Positions 16,729-27,837 of a stretch of DNA of 64,000 nt are shown here, piece after piece. Below the pieces are notes generated by a model. The model was given only the letters and a program-made list of their open reading frames with translations, ran no database searches and was not told the DNA's origin. The stretch comes from Rugamonas rubra. Its GTDB lineage: Bacteria > Pseudomonadota > Gammaproteobacteria > Burkholderiales > Burkholderiaceae_D. Location: the NCBI RefSeq assembly GCF_900114705.1, contig NZ_FOTW01000008.1, forward strand, positions 1-64,000, in the 5' to 3' direction. Each line of letters begins with the position of its first letter. Positions within the stretch are counted from its first letter, which is position 1. The translations under genes and the position numbers were made by a program.

Positions 16729-17388
16729 GTGGCCAAGTCCCAATTCGATCCCCAACAACTGCCGGCCGGCGACATCGCCGGCGAACCGCCGCTGGCGGCC
16801 GAGCGCCTGGCCGCCGACTGGCTGCGCCGGCGCTTCGCCGCGCCGCCGCTGTGGACGCCCGAGCACAGCGAGCCGGCCTTCGCCTTGCGCGCAGCGCCGA
16901 CCCCGGCCTCGGTGCTGATCCCGCTGGTGCAGCGCGCCGCCGGCATGACCATTTTGCTGACCCAGCGCACCGCCCACCTGACCGACCACGGCGGCCAGAT
17001 CAGCTTTCCCGGCGGCCGCGCCGAGCACTACGACGCCTCGCCCATCGCCACCGCGCTGCGCGAGTCGGAGGAGGAGATCGGCCTGCAGCGGCGCCACGTC
17101 GACGTGCTCGGCACCCTGCCCGACTACTACACCGGCACCGGCTACCGCGTCACGCCGGTGGTCGGCCTGGTGGCGCCGCCGTTCGAGCTGAACGCCGACC
17201 CCGGCGAGGTGGCCGAGATCTTCGAGGTGCCGCTGGCCTTCCTGATGGACGGCCTGAACCACCAGCGCCTGTCGGTCGCGCTGCCGGACGGGCCGCGCTC
17301 CTTCTATGCGATGCCGTATGATCGCTTCTACATCTGGGGCGCGACGGCGGGCATGTTGCGCAATCTATTCCATTTCCTGCGCGCATGA
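16729..17388 (+). CDS. Nudix CoA pyrophosphatase (NudL-like)
   Basis: A GTG at 16729 is chosen because GAGGAGG ends eight bases upstream; the GTG at 16723 is too close to it. The 219-residue protein carries a Nudix box, GGRAEHYDASPIATALRESEEEIGL in outline, with the REx2EEIG core and the Asp that CoA-type Nudix proteins have in place of the first Glu. Upstream, LTDHGGQISFPGGR is the UPF0035/CoA signature. It would hydrolyse CoA and its thioesters or oxidised forms to 3',5'-ADP and phosphopantetheine. It is a stand-alone gene 100 bases before the CobD-like gene. Confidence 0.9.
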   Translation: MAKSQFDPQQLPAGDIAGEPPLAAERLAADWLRRRFAAPPLWTPEHSEPAFALRAAPTPASVLIPLVQRAAGMTILLTQRTAHLTDHGGQISFPGGRAEHYDASPIATALRESEEEIGLQRRHVDVLGTLPDYYTGTGYRVTPVVGLVAPPFELNADPGEVAEIFEVPLAFLMDGLNHQRLSVALPDGPRSFYAMPYDRFYIWGATAGMLRNLFHFLRA

Positions 17389-17489
17389 TTGGCACGGGCG
17401 TAATGAAATTCCCGCAATAAGTTTGATTCCGCCACTGCACTGCGCTATCGTAGCGGGCATTACGGCATTGTTGACTAAAAGGACGTTTG

Positions 17490-18449
17490 ATGACATTTCT
17501 TTCCATTCTCTGCGCGCTACTGATCGAGCAACTGAAGCCCCTGCGCGCGGACAATCCGATCTACGCCGAGATCAAGAGTCTGGCGTTGCGGATGGAGACC
17601 TGGTTCAACGCCGGCCACCCGCGCCACGGCCGCATGGGCTGGTTCCTGATGATGGCGATCCTGATGGTGCCGACGGCGGCGATCTACTGGGTGCTGATGC
17701 ACTACAAGCTGTTCATCGCCGCCTTCGCCTGGAACATCCTGATCGTCTACCTGACGCTGGGCTTTCGCCACTACAGCCACTATTTCACCTCGATCCAGCT
17801 GGCCCTGAACGCCGGCGACGAGGCCACCGCGCGCGGCCTGCTGGCCGAGTGGACCAAGCTCGACACGGTGGGCATGGAGGTGGCCGAGATCTCCCGCATC
17901 GCCGTCGAGAAGTCGCTCATCACCACCCACCGCAACGTGTTCGGCGTGTTCTTCTGGTTCCTCATGCCGCTCGGCCCGGCCTGCGCGGTGATGTACCGCG
18001 TCGCCGAATACCTGTCGCGCGCCTGGAACGAGCCCGAGCACATGCGCAACGAGGCCTTCGGCCAGTTCGCCGCCCAGGCCTTCTACTGGATCGACTGGAT
18101 CCCGGCGCGCCTGACCGCCGTCGCCTTCGCCGTGGTCGGCAACTTCGAGGACGCCATCTACGCCTGGCGCAACTTCGCCGACCGCTGGCAGGACGAGGCG
18201 ATCGGCATCATCCTGTCGGCCGGCGGCGGCGCCATGGGCGTGCGCCTGGGCACCCCGGCCGAGAACGCGGCCAAGGTGCTGCCGGTCGACGCCGCCACGG
18301 TCGACACCACCGACGTCGAGCAGGAAGTGCTGCCGGGCGAGGAGCCCAGCGTGCGCGCCCTGCAGAGCACGGTCGGCCTGGTCTGGCGCGCGCTGTTGTT
18401 GTGGATGATGCTGCTGTTATTGCTGTCGGGAGCCGTCTGGCTGGGCTAA
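17490..18449 (+). CDS. CobD/CbiB-family integral membrane protein
   Basis: The 319-residue protein starts after AAAGGA and has the CobD/CbiB plan. It opens with MTFLSILCALLIEQLKPL, shows several long hydrophobic segments (about residues 52-95, 155-175, 205-225 and 298-318) and contains AFGQFAAQAFYWIDWIPARLTAVAFAVVGNFEDA in outline. CobD/CbiB makes adenosylcobinamide from cobyric acid, but no cobalamin genes are nearby. Beta-proteobacteria carry a divergent, stand-alone family resembling CobD and AmpE whose function is not settled. I would not assign cobalamin synthesis to it. Confidence 0.8.
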   Translation: MTFLSILCALLIEQLKPLRADNPIYAEIKSLALRMETWFNAGHPRHGRMGWFLMMAILMVPTAAIYWVLMHYKLFIAAFAWNILIVYLTLGFRHYSHYFTSIQLALNAGDEATARGLLAEWTKLDTVGMEVAEISRIAVEKSLITTHRNVFGVFFWFLMPLGPACAVMYRVAEYLSRAWNEPEHMRNEAFGQFAAQAFYWIDWIPARLTAVAFAVVGNFEDAIYAWRNFADRWQDEAIGIILSAGGGAMGVRLGTPAENAAKVLPVDAATVDTTDVEQEVLPGEEPSVRALQSTVGLVWRALLLWMMLLLLLSGAVWLG

Positions 18450-18597
18450 GCCGGGAAACAGGCTTACAATTGTGGCTTGCCTGTAGGATACAGACAACAG
18501 TAACGCACTGCACTGGTGCGTATCTGTCTGCAGGCCGCCCCTTGCTTGTAAAAAGTGCATGTAATCAAGGGTTTAGCAATTCAGGTCTTCTATAAGA

Positions 18598-18603
18598 TAT
18601 AAT
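18598..18603 (+). promoter_or_regulatory. Candidate -10 box upstream of the DUF3579 gene
   Basis: TATAAT at 18598-18603 in an A/T-rich patch, 84 bases before the ATG. No clear -35 element is seen at the right distance, so an activator or a relaxed -35 would be needed. Confidence 0.4.
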
Positions 18604-18686
18604 ACTGAAATCCGCAAAGGATCGCTTTACCAGCCCGACGTACCTGCCGGGATCTTCCACGCACACTTGTTACCCACAAGCCGCCT

Positions 18687-19037
18687 ATGGCCGAGTCAGC
18701 TCAAAACAAGAAAGAACCGCGCGACGAGTTCTTTATTCTTGGCATCACCAGCAATGGCCGCCAGTTCCGTCCCAGCGACTGGGCCGAACGCCTGTGCGGA
18801 GTGATGTCCTGCTTCCGCCCCGAGGGCACCACCTCGCGCCATTCCCACCTGCAGTTCTCGCCGTATGTGCATCCGACCGTCGTCAACGGCGTCAAGTCGG
18901 TGGTGGTCAACGCCAAGCTGCGCCAGATCGAACCGATGGCCTACCACTTCGTCGTCGCCTTCGCCAACGACAACGACCTGCAAATGGTCGAGGCCTGCCT
19001 GATGCCCGAGCCCGAACCCCAGCCGGGCAAGCCCTAA
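18687..19037 (+). CDS. DUF3579 domain protein
   Basis: A 116-residue protein with the DUF3579 core: EFFILGITSNGRQFRPSDWAERLCGVMSCF, then YHFVVAFANDNDLQMVEACLMPEP. The family is nearly restricted to beta-proteobacteria, which supports the taxonomic placement. No enzymatic motif is seen. The ATG at 18687 has only a poor ribosome site. The gene has its own promoter-like element and a downstream hairpin, so it is probably monocistronic. Function is unknown. Confidence 0.88.
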   Translation: MAESAQNKKEPRDEFFILGITSNGRQFRPSDWAERLCGVMSCFRPEGTTSRHSHLQFSPYVHPTVVNGVKSVVVNAKLRQIEPMAYHFVVAFANDNDLQMVEACLMPEPEPQPGKP

Positions 19038-19052
19038 ACCATCCCCTCCCGG

Positions 19053-19082
19053 CCCGCCCATTTGAGCGGGATCAGTTTTTTT
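19053..19082 (+). terminator. Probable terminator after the DUF3579 gene
   Basis: CCCGC (19053-19057) pairs with GCGGG (19066-19070) across an 8-base loop, followed after five bases by a run of seven T. The stem is short. Confidence 0.55.
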
Positions 19083-19142
19083 CTCTCCCCAGCGTGTTAA
19101 CGTAGGACATTGTCCGGCATGTCGCCGGGGGAGGGGACTGCC

Positions 19143-19331
19143 ATGCGTATTGGTGAAATCTGTACCATGCAAACCGTGCACTGCAAGCGCGACCTGGCCG
19201 TCCAGGGCGCCGCGCTGTTGATGCGCAACCATCATGTCGGCGACCTGGTCGAGTTCCTCGCCGAGGAGATGGGCGAGTTGTCGCGCATCAGCTCGCGCTG
19301 CTTGGCCAACGAGAAGCAATTGCGCCAATAG
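19143..19331 (+). pseudogene. Truncated CBS-domain protein remnant
   Basis: From the ATG at 19143, which has a strong GGAGGGGA site, the first 37 residues (MRIGEICTMQTVHCKRDLAVQ through MRNHHVGDLV) match the first strand-helix-strand of a CBS domain. The sequence then changes to EFLAEEMGELSRISSRCLANEKQLRQ and stops at residue 62, so the second half of the CBS domain and the usual second CBS repeat are missing. Adenine-nucleotide sensing needs a CBS pair, so this copy should be non-functional unless it serves as a small decoy. It could be a deletion remnant of a 140-residue two-CBS protein. Confidence 0.5.
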
Positions 19332-19512
19332 GGCCGCCGCCGTGCCGTCCGCCGCCAGCGCCAGCGCCATGCCTTGCAGGCTGGCGGGTGCTGTCGTCCG
19401 GACCAAAGTTTTTCTTCTGGCAATATTTCAATTTCAAACTTCCCTTTCGGGGCGAACAGCGGGTATGCTGTATTCCCCGATTTCATCGATGTTTCCCCCT
19501 CCCTTGAAAAAT

Positions 19513-22266
<2,754 letters not shown>

Positions 22267-22280
22267 GCACGCCGGACGAA

Positions 22281-22316
22281 AAAGGGGCGGAACGCGCAAG
22301 GCGTTCCGCCCCTTTT
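22281..22316 (+). terminator. Strong terminator after the M16 peptidase gene
   Basis: AAAGGGGCGGAACGC (22281-22295) pairs perfectly with GCGTTCCGCCCC and the following T-run (22301-22316). Confidence 0.93.
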
Positions 22317-22348
22317 TTCGTCGGTGCCGAGGCCGGTAGCGCCAATCC

Positions 22349-22374
22349 AGGGTCAGACCCTAGGGTCTGACCCT
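22349..22374. repeat. 26-bp perfect palindrome of the GGGTCAGACCC repeat family
   Basis: AGGGTCAGACCCT is followed immediately by its exact reverse complement, giving a 26-bp palindrome between the convergent M16 peptidase and gntR genes. The core recurs at 7333-7399 and 63777-63806. Confidence 0.8.
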
Positions 22375-22436
22375 ATGAACCGGTCCCGGCTATCTGCAAT
22401 TGGCGGGGCCTGCATCGCGCCGGCGGCCGCGAACGC

Positions 22437-23177
22437 CTAGCTGGTGCTCAGCTCGGCGACGAAGTCGTACATGTCGCCACGGAAGATCGAGCGGCAGAAC
22501 TCCACCGCGCGGCCGTCGCGCAAGAATCCCAGGCGCTCGACGGCCAGGCCGGCGTCGCCCTGGTTGGCCTGCAACAGCGCGGCCTGCTCGGCGTTGAGCA
22601 GCAGCGCGCTGAGCCGTTGCAGCGCGCGCACCGGCCGGTTGCCGGCCTTCTCCAGCGCGTCGTACATCGACACCTGCACCGCCTCCAGCGAGGGCAGGCA
22701 GGCGGCGACGATGGTGGCGTACTCCAGGCACATCGGCACCTCGTCGGCGTAGCGGATGCGGTGGAAGCGGTACACCGCCGCGCCCGGACTCAGGCGCAGG
22801 CGCAGCGCCTCCTCCGGCGTGACGGTGCCCTCGGCGCGCTTGAGCCAGACGCTGCGCGGATCGCGCCCGCGCGCCCGCATGTCCTCGGAGAACGAGGTCA
22901 GCTTGGCGAAATTCTTCTCGATGCGGGTGTTGATGAAATTGCCCGAGCCGGGCCGGCGCACCAGCAGACCCTCCTCGACCAGGCCGTCGATGGCCTTGCG
23001 CACGGTGATGCGCGACACCGACAGGTCGATGGCCAGCTGGCGCTCGGCCGGCAGCGCCTCGTCCGGGCCGAACAGGCGCTTGTCGATCGCCTCGCGCAGC
23101 GCGCGCTGCAATTGCTGGTACAGGGGCAGGCTGCTGTTCTGCCCCAAGTTCTGCATGATCTCTGCGAGCGAAGTCAT
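22437..23177 (-). CDS. GntR/HutC-family regulator, probable GlcNAc-responsive (NagQ-like)
   Basis: The 246-residue protein has an N-terminal winged helix (LPLYQQLQRALREAI; ALPAERQLAIDLSVSRITVRKAIDGLVEEGLLVRRPGSG in outline) and a C-terminal UTRA effector domain from about residue 85. HutC-type proteins with the LTSFSEDMRARG linker commonly respond to GlcNAc-6-P or GlcN-6-P. A second, clearly related regulator lies in the nag operon at 38576-39310. The ATG at 23177 follows GGGAGA. A perfect inverted repeat, TAATACCAA/TTGGTATTA, stands 70-102 bases upstream. It is divergent from the TonB-dependent receptor gene and probably controls it. Confidence 0.88.
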   Translation of the reverse strand: MTSLAEIMQNLGQNSSLPLYQQLQRALREAIDKRLFGPDEALPAERQLAIDLSVSRITVRKAIDGLVEEGLLVRRPGSGNFINTRIEKNFAKLTSFSEDMRARGRDPRSVWLKRAEGTVTPEEALRLRLSPGAAVYRFHRIRYADEVPMCLEYATIVAACLPSLEAVQVSMYDALEKAGNRPVRALQRLSALLLNAEQAALLQANQGDAGLAVERLGFLRDGRAVEFCRSIFRGDMYDFVAELSTS

Positions 23178-23246
23178 TGCTGTTGGTCTCCCGTCGTGGC
23201 GGCGCGTACTTGGCGCGCCTGCCTTTGTGTCAAATGTGTCGCTGGA

Positions 23247-23279
23247 TAATACCAAAAAAAGACCGCGACGTTGGTATTA
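23247..23279. promoter_or_regulatory. Candidate GntR operator: 9-bp inverted repeat
   Basis: TAATACCAA (23247-23255) and TTGGTATTA (23271-23279) form a perfect inverted repeat with a 15-base centre. It lies in the 380-base divergent region between gntR and the TonB-dependent receptor. Degenerate TTGGTAGTA and TCGGTATTTG sequences follow at 23393-23413. The TGGTATTA half-site recurs at the nag operon promoter. The rest of this intergenic region shows no other recognisable element. Confidence 0.6.
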
Positions 23280-23557
23280 CTCGGCGCCCTGCGGTTTCTA
23301 CGTACTACGCCGGGCAATGTGTCAAAACGGGGCGGGAATTTGCGCAAAGTGGTCTGTGTGTGACTTGCAACATGCTCAGAATCCCTCTTAAATTGGTAGT
23401 ATTTCGGTATTTGATAACTGTATATTGGCGTTGAATTGGTTCTGTAGGTGGTCATAGGAAATGGACCTTCGGGACGCCGCGCTGCTGGTGAAGCGGCAAG
23501 AGGTCTTTATAAAAACGAAATGGTTTCCAAAGCGAAGCCACAATCAAGGGGGAAGAC

Positions 23558-26254
23558 ATGAAACACAAGGAGAGCGCAGTGGGTATGGTCGATATGAGCG
23601 CGGCCGGCCGCAGGATGAAGCCGATCGCGGCGGCGGTGGCGCTGCTGGTGATGGGCGCGGCGTTGCCGGCCCAGGCCCAGCAGGCGGCGGTCAAGGAGGA
23701 GGTGGTGGTGGTGACCGGCATCCGCGCTTCGCTGCAACAATCCTTGAACCAGAAGAAGATCGCCGACAGCCTGGTCGAGGTGGTCACCGCCGAGGACGTC
23801 GGCAAGATGCCCGACAAGAACGTGGCCGACTCGCTGGCCCGCGTGCCCGGCGTCACCACCACCAGCGCCGGCTCGGCCGAGGGCTCGTTCGGCGAGAACG
23901 AACACGTGCAACTGCGCGGCCTGTCCTCGCAGCTGACCCTGACCACGCTGAACGGCCACACCGTGTCGAGCGGCGACTGGTACGGTCCGAACATCTCCAG
24001 CGGCGGCCGCAGCGTGTCCTACACCGTGCTGCCGTCCGACCTGGTGGGCCGCATCGTCGTGCACAAGTCCGCGCAGGCCGACCTGATCGAGGGCGGCGCC
24101 GCCGGCACGGTCGACATCCAGACCCGCAAGCCGCTCGAATTCAAACAAAACCTGACCACCTCCTTGTCGGCCGAGGCGGCCTACTCGACGGCGGCCAAGT
24201 CGACCGACCCGGCCGTCACAGCCCTGCTCAACTGGAAGAACGCCGACAACACTTTCGGCGTGCTGGCCCAGCTGTTCTCGCAGACCCGCAAGCTGCAGCG
24301 CGCCGGCTCCGAGGGCGTGTGGTGGGACAAGACCGGCGCCAACTACGCCGACCCCGCGCTGGCCGGCAAGAACATCAGCCTGCTCAGCGGCGCCGTGCTG
24401 TTCGAGCAGGAGCGCAAGCGCCAGGGCGGCTATATCGAGGCGCAATGGAAGCCGGTCGGCAACGTCACGCTGGACCTGTCGGGCTTCCGCTCGACCGTCG
24501 ACGCGAAGAACTACAACACCAACTACATGGCCAGCACCATCAACGCCGCCACCGGCCCCGGCGGCAACGGCAACTCGGTCAAGCCGAGCGGCCCGGCCAC
24601 CGTCTCCGGCAACACCATCACCTCGGTGTTCTACGACAAGAACGCCTTCGGCGCCAACAGCAGCGGGGCCTATTCGGTGATCGAGGACGTCGCCGCCCGG
24701 CCCGACGCCAAGACCGACTCGACCTTCGTCAACTTCGACGCCAAGTGGGTGGTCGACCAGGACTTGACCGTCAGCGGCAAGCTGGGCCACACCAGCGGCA
24801 GCGGCCGCACCAAGGACGTCGGCTTCGAGGTGCAGAGCGGCTGGAACCAGGGCGCCGGCTACTCACTGACGCCGGACGGCATCTTCGTGCTGAACGTGCC
24901 CGGCGGCGACAAGTTCGTCCGCGCCGGCGGCGGCATCGGCGGCTGGGGCAGCTACACCGAGTCGAGCGACAAGGAAAGCTACGGCCAGGCCGACGGCGAA
25001 CTCAAGCTGTCCTTCGACAAGGTGCCGTCGATCAAGTTCGGCTTGCGCTACGCCAAGCACCAGCGCGAGCTGACCAAGCTGGCCATGACGCTGGGCGCCG
25101 GCTCGGGTGACGACGCGCAGATTCCCGACAGCGCCGTCGGCAACTACGGCAGCAACTGGTACGGCAAGCTGCCGGTCAACCCGACGCCGGGCTTCAGCCC
25201 CTTCAAGATCAGCAACGACTACGTCGCCTCGTGGGTGGCCAAGTACGCCACCTTCGACAGCCACGCCCCGCAGCAGGAGTACAACATCAAGGAGAACGCG
25301 GCGGCGGCCTACCTGATGGCCACGCTGCAGCCGAGCGACGCGGTCAGCGGCAACGTCGGCGTGCGCGTGGTGCGCACCGAGATGGACATCCGCGCCTTCC
25401 TGCCGGGCGGCAAGCCGAACTATGAACAGAGCTTCCAGGACTTCCTGCCCAGCCTGAACCTGCGCGCCGATCTGGCGCCCGGCCTGGTCGGCCGCTTCGC
25501 CCTCAACCGTGGCATGTCGCGGCCCGATTTCGGCCAACTGGCCGGCAACGACCTGAGCGATTTGCAGCACACCGGCGTGGGCAGCAACCCCTTCCTCAAG
25601 CCCATCCGCAGCAACAACGTCGACGCCACGTTGGAATGGTATTTCGCGCCGAAGGCGATGCTGTCGGCCGGCCTGTTCGCCAGCAAGCTCAAGGGCGTGA
25701 TCGCCTACGGCCACAGCGTGCTGCCCTACGCCGACGCCGCCAAGCAGGGCGCCATCGCCAACTACGACATCTCGGCGCCGCTCAACACCGACGGCACCCT
25801 GACCGGCTTCAACGGCGCCTACGAGCAGAGCATCTGGGGTGGTTTCGGCGTGTCGGCCAACTACACCTACGCCGACGGCAAGCAGACCGGCAAGCTGGCC
25901 GACGGCACCTGCAACGGCAAGGCCGGCGAGGACTGCTCGCTGTACGGCACCTCGAAGAACTCCTACAACGTCGGCGCCTTCTACGAGGACGAGCGCTTCA
26001 GCGCGCGGGTCGGCTACAGCCACCGCTCGACCTACAAGCTGGGCAACCGCGGCGGCAGCGATTACTTCCAAAGCGCCAACGGTTCCTTGAACGTCTCGCT
26101 GAACTATACTTTCAACAAGTCGGTGCAGTTCACGCTGGAAGCGCAGAACCTGAACGACCCGCTGCTGACCGTGTTCAAGACCGACACCACGCAGATCGCC
26201 GGCGTCTACAAGAACGGCAAGACCGTCTACGGCGGCGTGCGCATCAAGTACTGA
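23558..26254 (+). CDS. TonB-dependent outer-membrane receptor, probable chitooligosaccharide/GlcNAc uptake
   Basis: An 898-residue outer-membrane barrel. The signal peptide ends near ALPAQAQ (about residue 41), followed by a TonB-box-like EEVVVVTGIRASL and a plug domain (IADSLVEVVTAEDVGKMPDKNVADSLARVPGV in outline). The barrel ends in GGVRIKY with a terminal aromatic residue. It is of the TonB-Xanth-Caul type, common in carbohydrate utilisation loci of Xanthomonas and Caulobacter relatives. Position between a NagQ-like regulator and a chitinase supports chitin oligomers as cargo, which is inference. AAGGGGGAAG precedes the ATG. Confidence 0.92.
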   Translation: MKHKESAVGMVDMSAAGRRMKPIAAAVALLVMGAALPAQAQQAAVKEEVVVVTGIRASLQQSLNQKKIADSLVEVVTAEDVGKMPDKNVADSLARVPGVTTTSAGSAEGSFGENEHVQLRGLSSQLTLTTLNGHTVSSGDWYGPNISSGGRSVSYTVLPSDLVGRIVVHKSAQADLIEGGAAGTVDIQTRKPLEFKQNLTTSLSAEAAYSTAAKSTDPAVTALLNWKNADNTFGVLAQLFSQTRKLQRAGSEGVWWDKTGANYADPALAGKNISLLSGAVLFEQERKRQGGYIEAQWKPVGNVTLDLSGFRSTVDAKNYNTNYMASTINAATGPGGNGNSVKPSGPATVSGNTITSVFYDKNAFGANSSGAYSVIEDVAARPDAKTDSTFVNFDAKWVVDQDLTVSGKLGHTSGSGRTKDVGFEVQSGWNQGAGYSLTPDGIFVLNVPGGDKFVRAGGGIGGWGSYTESSDKESYGQADGELKLSFDKVPSIKFGLRYAKHQRELTKLAMTLGAGSGDDAQIPDSAVGNYGSNWYGKLPVNPTPGFSPFKISNDYVASWVAKYATFDSHAPQQEYNIKENAAAAYLMATLQPSDAVSGNVGVRVVRTEMDIRAFLPGGKPNYEQSFQDFLPSLNLRADLAPGLVGRFALNRGMSRPDFGQLAGNDLSDLQHTGVGSNPFLKPIRSNNVDATLEWYFAPKAMLSAGLFASKLKGVIAYGHSVLPYADAAKQGAIANYDISAPLNTDGTLTGFNGAYEQSIWGGFGVSANYTYADGKQTGKLADGTCNGKAGEDCSLYGTSKNSYNVGAFYEDERFSARVGYSHRSTYKLGNRGGSDYFQSANGSLNVSLNYTFNKSVQFTLEAQNLNDPLLTVFKTDTTQIAGVYKNGKTVYGGVRIKY

Positions 26255-26281
26255 CCGTCCCGCGCCACCTCACCTCCATTC

Positions 26282-26377
26282 GGGGTCAGTGCCGACATTC
26301 GGACACGAGCTCGAGCGGAGAAGGTTGGCGCGACGTCCGTAGCGCCGGGGAAATGTCCGAATGTCGGCACTGACCCC
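26282..26377. repeat. Inverted pair of the GTGCCGACATTCGGACAC repeat
   Basis: A 25-base element (26282-26306) and its reverse complement (26354-26377) flank 47 bases between the receptor and chitinase genes. Four further copies of the same element lie at 54890-55064. Confidence 0.85.
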
Positions 26378-26433
26378 GCGGGTGGGGCCGCCATTGTTGG
26401 CGGCCTTTTTCGATTGCGATGAATGGAGTAAGC

Positions 26434-27735
26434 ATGCGCATTACTGTGGGTTTGGCGGTGCTGGCGTTGGCCGCGCTGGCGCCGTCGGCGGACGGCAGCG
26501 AGATCGTCGGCTACTATCCGGGCTGGAAGTCGGCCGGCTTCGCGCCCAGCGCGGCCAACATCGACGCGCGCAGGCTGACGGTGCTGATGTACGCCTTCCT
26601 CGACACCTGCCGCGACGGCCGCCATGGCAATCCGGACCCGGCCACCGGCGGGCTGGCGCCGTGCCAGGACGTCGACGGCGCGGCGGCCCGGCCGGCCGAC
26701 GGCTCGCTGGTGCTGGCCGACGCGGTGCAGGACGGCGCCAAGCTGCGCGCGCTGGTCGCGCTCAAGCAGGCCAATCCCAAGCTGCGCGTGCTGCTGTCGG
26801 TGGGCGGCTGGAACTGGTCGAATCAGTTCTCCAATCTGGCCGCCGCGCCGGCCGCGCGCGCCGCCTTCGTGGCGTCGACGCTGGCGCTGTTGCGCCGCTT
26901 CGGCCTCGACGGCGTCGACATCGACTGGGAGTATCCGGGCGCGGTGGGCGTGGCCTGCACCGCCGGCCAGGTGTGCGAGCGCGCCGCCGATAAACAGAAC
27001 TACGTCGTCCTGGCGCGCGAGTTGCGCGCCGCCTTCGACGCCGCCGGCCGCGCCGACGGCAAGCGCTATTTGATCACCATCGCCGCCGGCGCCAACGCCT
27101 CCTTCATCGCCGACGGGCCGCAGGGAAGCGCCTGGATCAAGGCGCTGGCGGCGAGTCTGGACTGGATCAACATCATGTCCTACGACTTCCACATGCCGTG
27201 GGAGAAGAACAGCGGCCACCTGGCCGCGCTGGACGCCGACCCGGCCGATCCGCTCAAGGACGGCGGCCTGTATGGCACGGCTTCGGTGCGCCGCTACCTG
27301 GCCGCCGGCGTGGCGCCGCAGCAGTTGGTGCTGGGCCTGCCGTTCTACGGCCACGGTTGGAAGGGCTGCGCGCCCGGCCCGGCCGGCGACGGCCAGTACC
27401 AGGCCTGCGCCGGCGCGGCCGACGGCGGCAACGACGGCGGCTCGAGCTACAGCTTCGGCCATCTGCTGCAACAGGGCTTGCTGCTGGCCGACGGCCGGGG
27501 ACGCTACACGGTGGGTGGCAAGGGCTATGTGCGGCACTGGAACGCCAAGGCGCAGGTGCCGTATCTGCACCACGCCGGCAGCGGCAATTGGATCAGCTAC
27601 GAGGACGAGGCCTCGCTGCGCGCCAAGGCGGCCTACATCCGCAGCGCGGGACTGCGCGGCGCGATGTTTTGGGAGCTGAGCGCGGACGCCAGCCAAACGC
27701 TGGGCGGCGCGCTGGCGGAGGCGTTGGCGCACTAG
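26434..27735 (+). CDS. Secreted GH18 chitinase
   Basis: The 433-residue protein is a glycoside hydrolase family 18 chitinase that hydrolyses beta-1,4-GlcNAc chains. The active-site motif DGVDIDWE is complete (Asp159, Asp162, Asp164 and catalytic Glu166). SVGGW at about 122-126 and MSYDFH at about 247-252 are the other family motifs. A short signal peptide ends near ADGS (residue 22). There is no chitin-binding module. GGAG precedes the ATG at 26434. Located next to the TonB-dependent receptor, it would release oligomers for uptake. Confidence 0.94.
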   Translation: MRITVGLAVLALAALAPSADGSEIVGYYPGWKSAGFAPSAANIDARRLTVLMYAFLDTCRDGRHGNPDPATGGLAPCQDVDGAAARPADGSLVLADAVQDGAKLRALVALKQANPKLRVLLSVGGWNWSNQFSNLAAAPAARAAFVASTLALLRRFGLDGVDIDWEYPGAVGVACTAGQVCERAADKQNYVVLARELRAAFDAAGRADGKRYLITIAAGANASFIADGPQGSAWIKALAASLDWINIMSYDFHMPWEKNSGHLAALDADPADPLKDGGLYGTASVRRYLAAGVAPQQLVLGLPFYGHGWKGCAPGPAGDGQYQACAGAADGGNDGGSSYSFGHLLQQGLLLADGRGRYTVGGKGYVRHWNAKAQVPYLHHAGSGNWISYEDEASLRAKAAYIRSAGLRGAMFWELSADASQTLGGALAEALAH

Positions 27736-27765
27736 CTCCGATGGGCAGTGGGTGAAGGCGGGGCA

Positions 27766-27810
27766 TAAAAAAAGCTGGGCGGTTCGCGTGAACCGTCCAG
27801 CTTTTTTTCG
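27766..27810. terminator. Bidirectional terminator between chitinase and TPR-protein genes
   Basis: AAAAAAAGCTGGGCGGTTC (to 27785) pairs with GAACCGTCCAGCTTTTTTT (to 27808), with one G-T pair and loop GCGT. A/T tracts on both sides serve both convergent genes. Confidence 0.9.
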
Positions 27811-27837
27811 CTTTGACCGGCGGGTGCCGGCGCGCTG

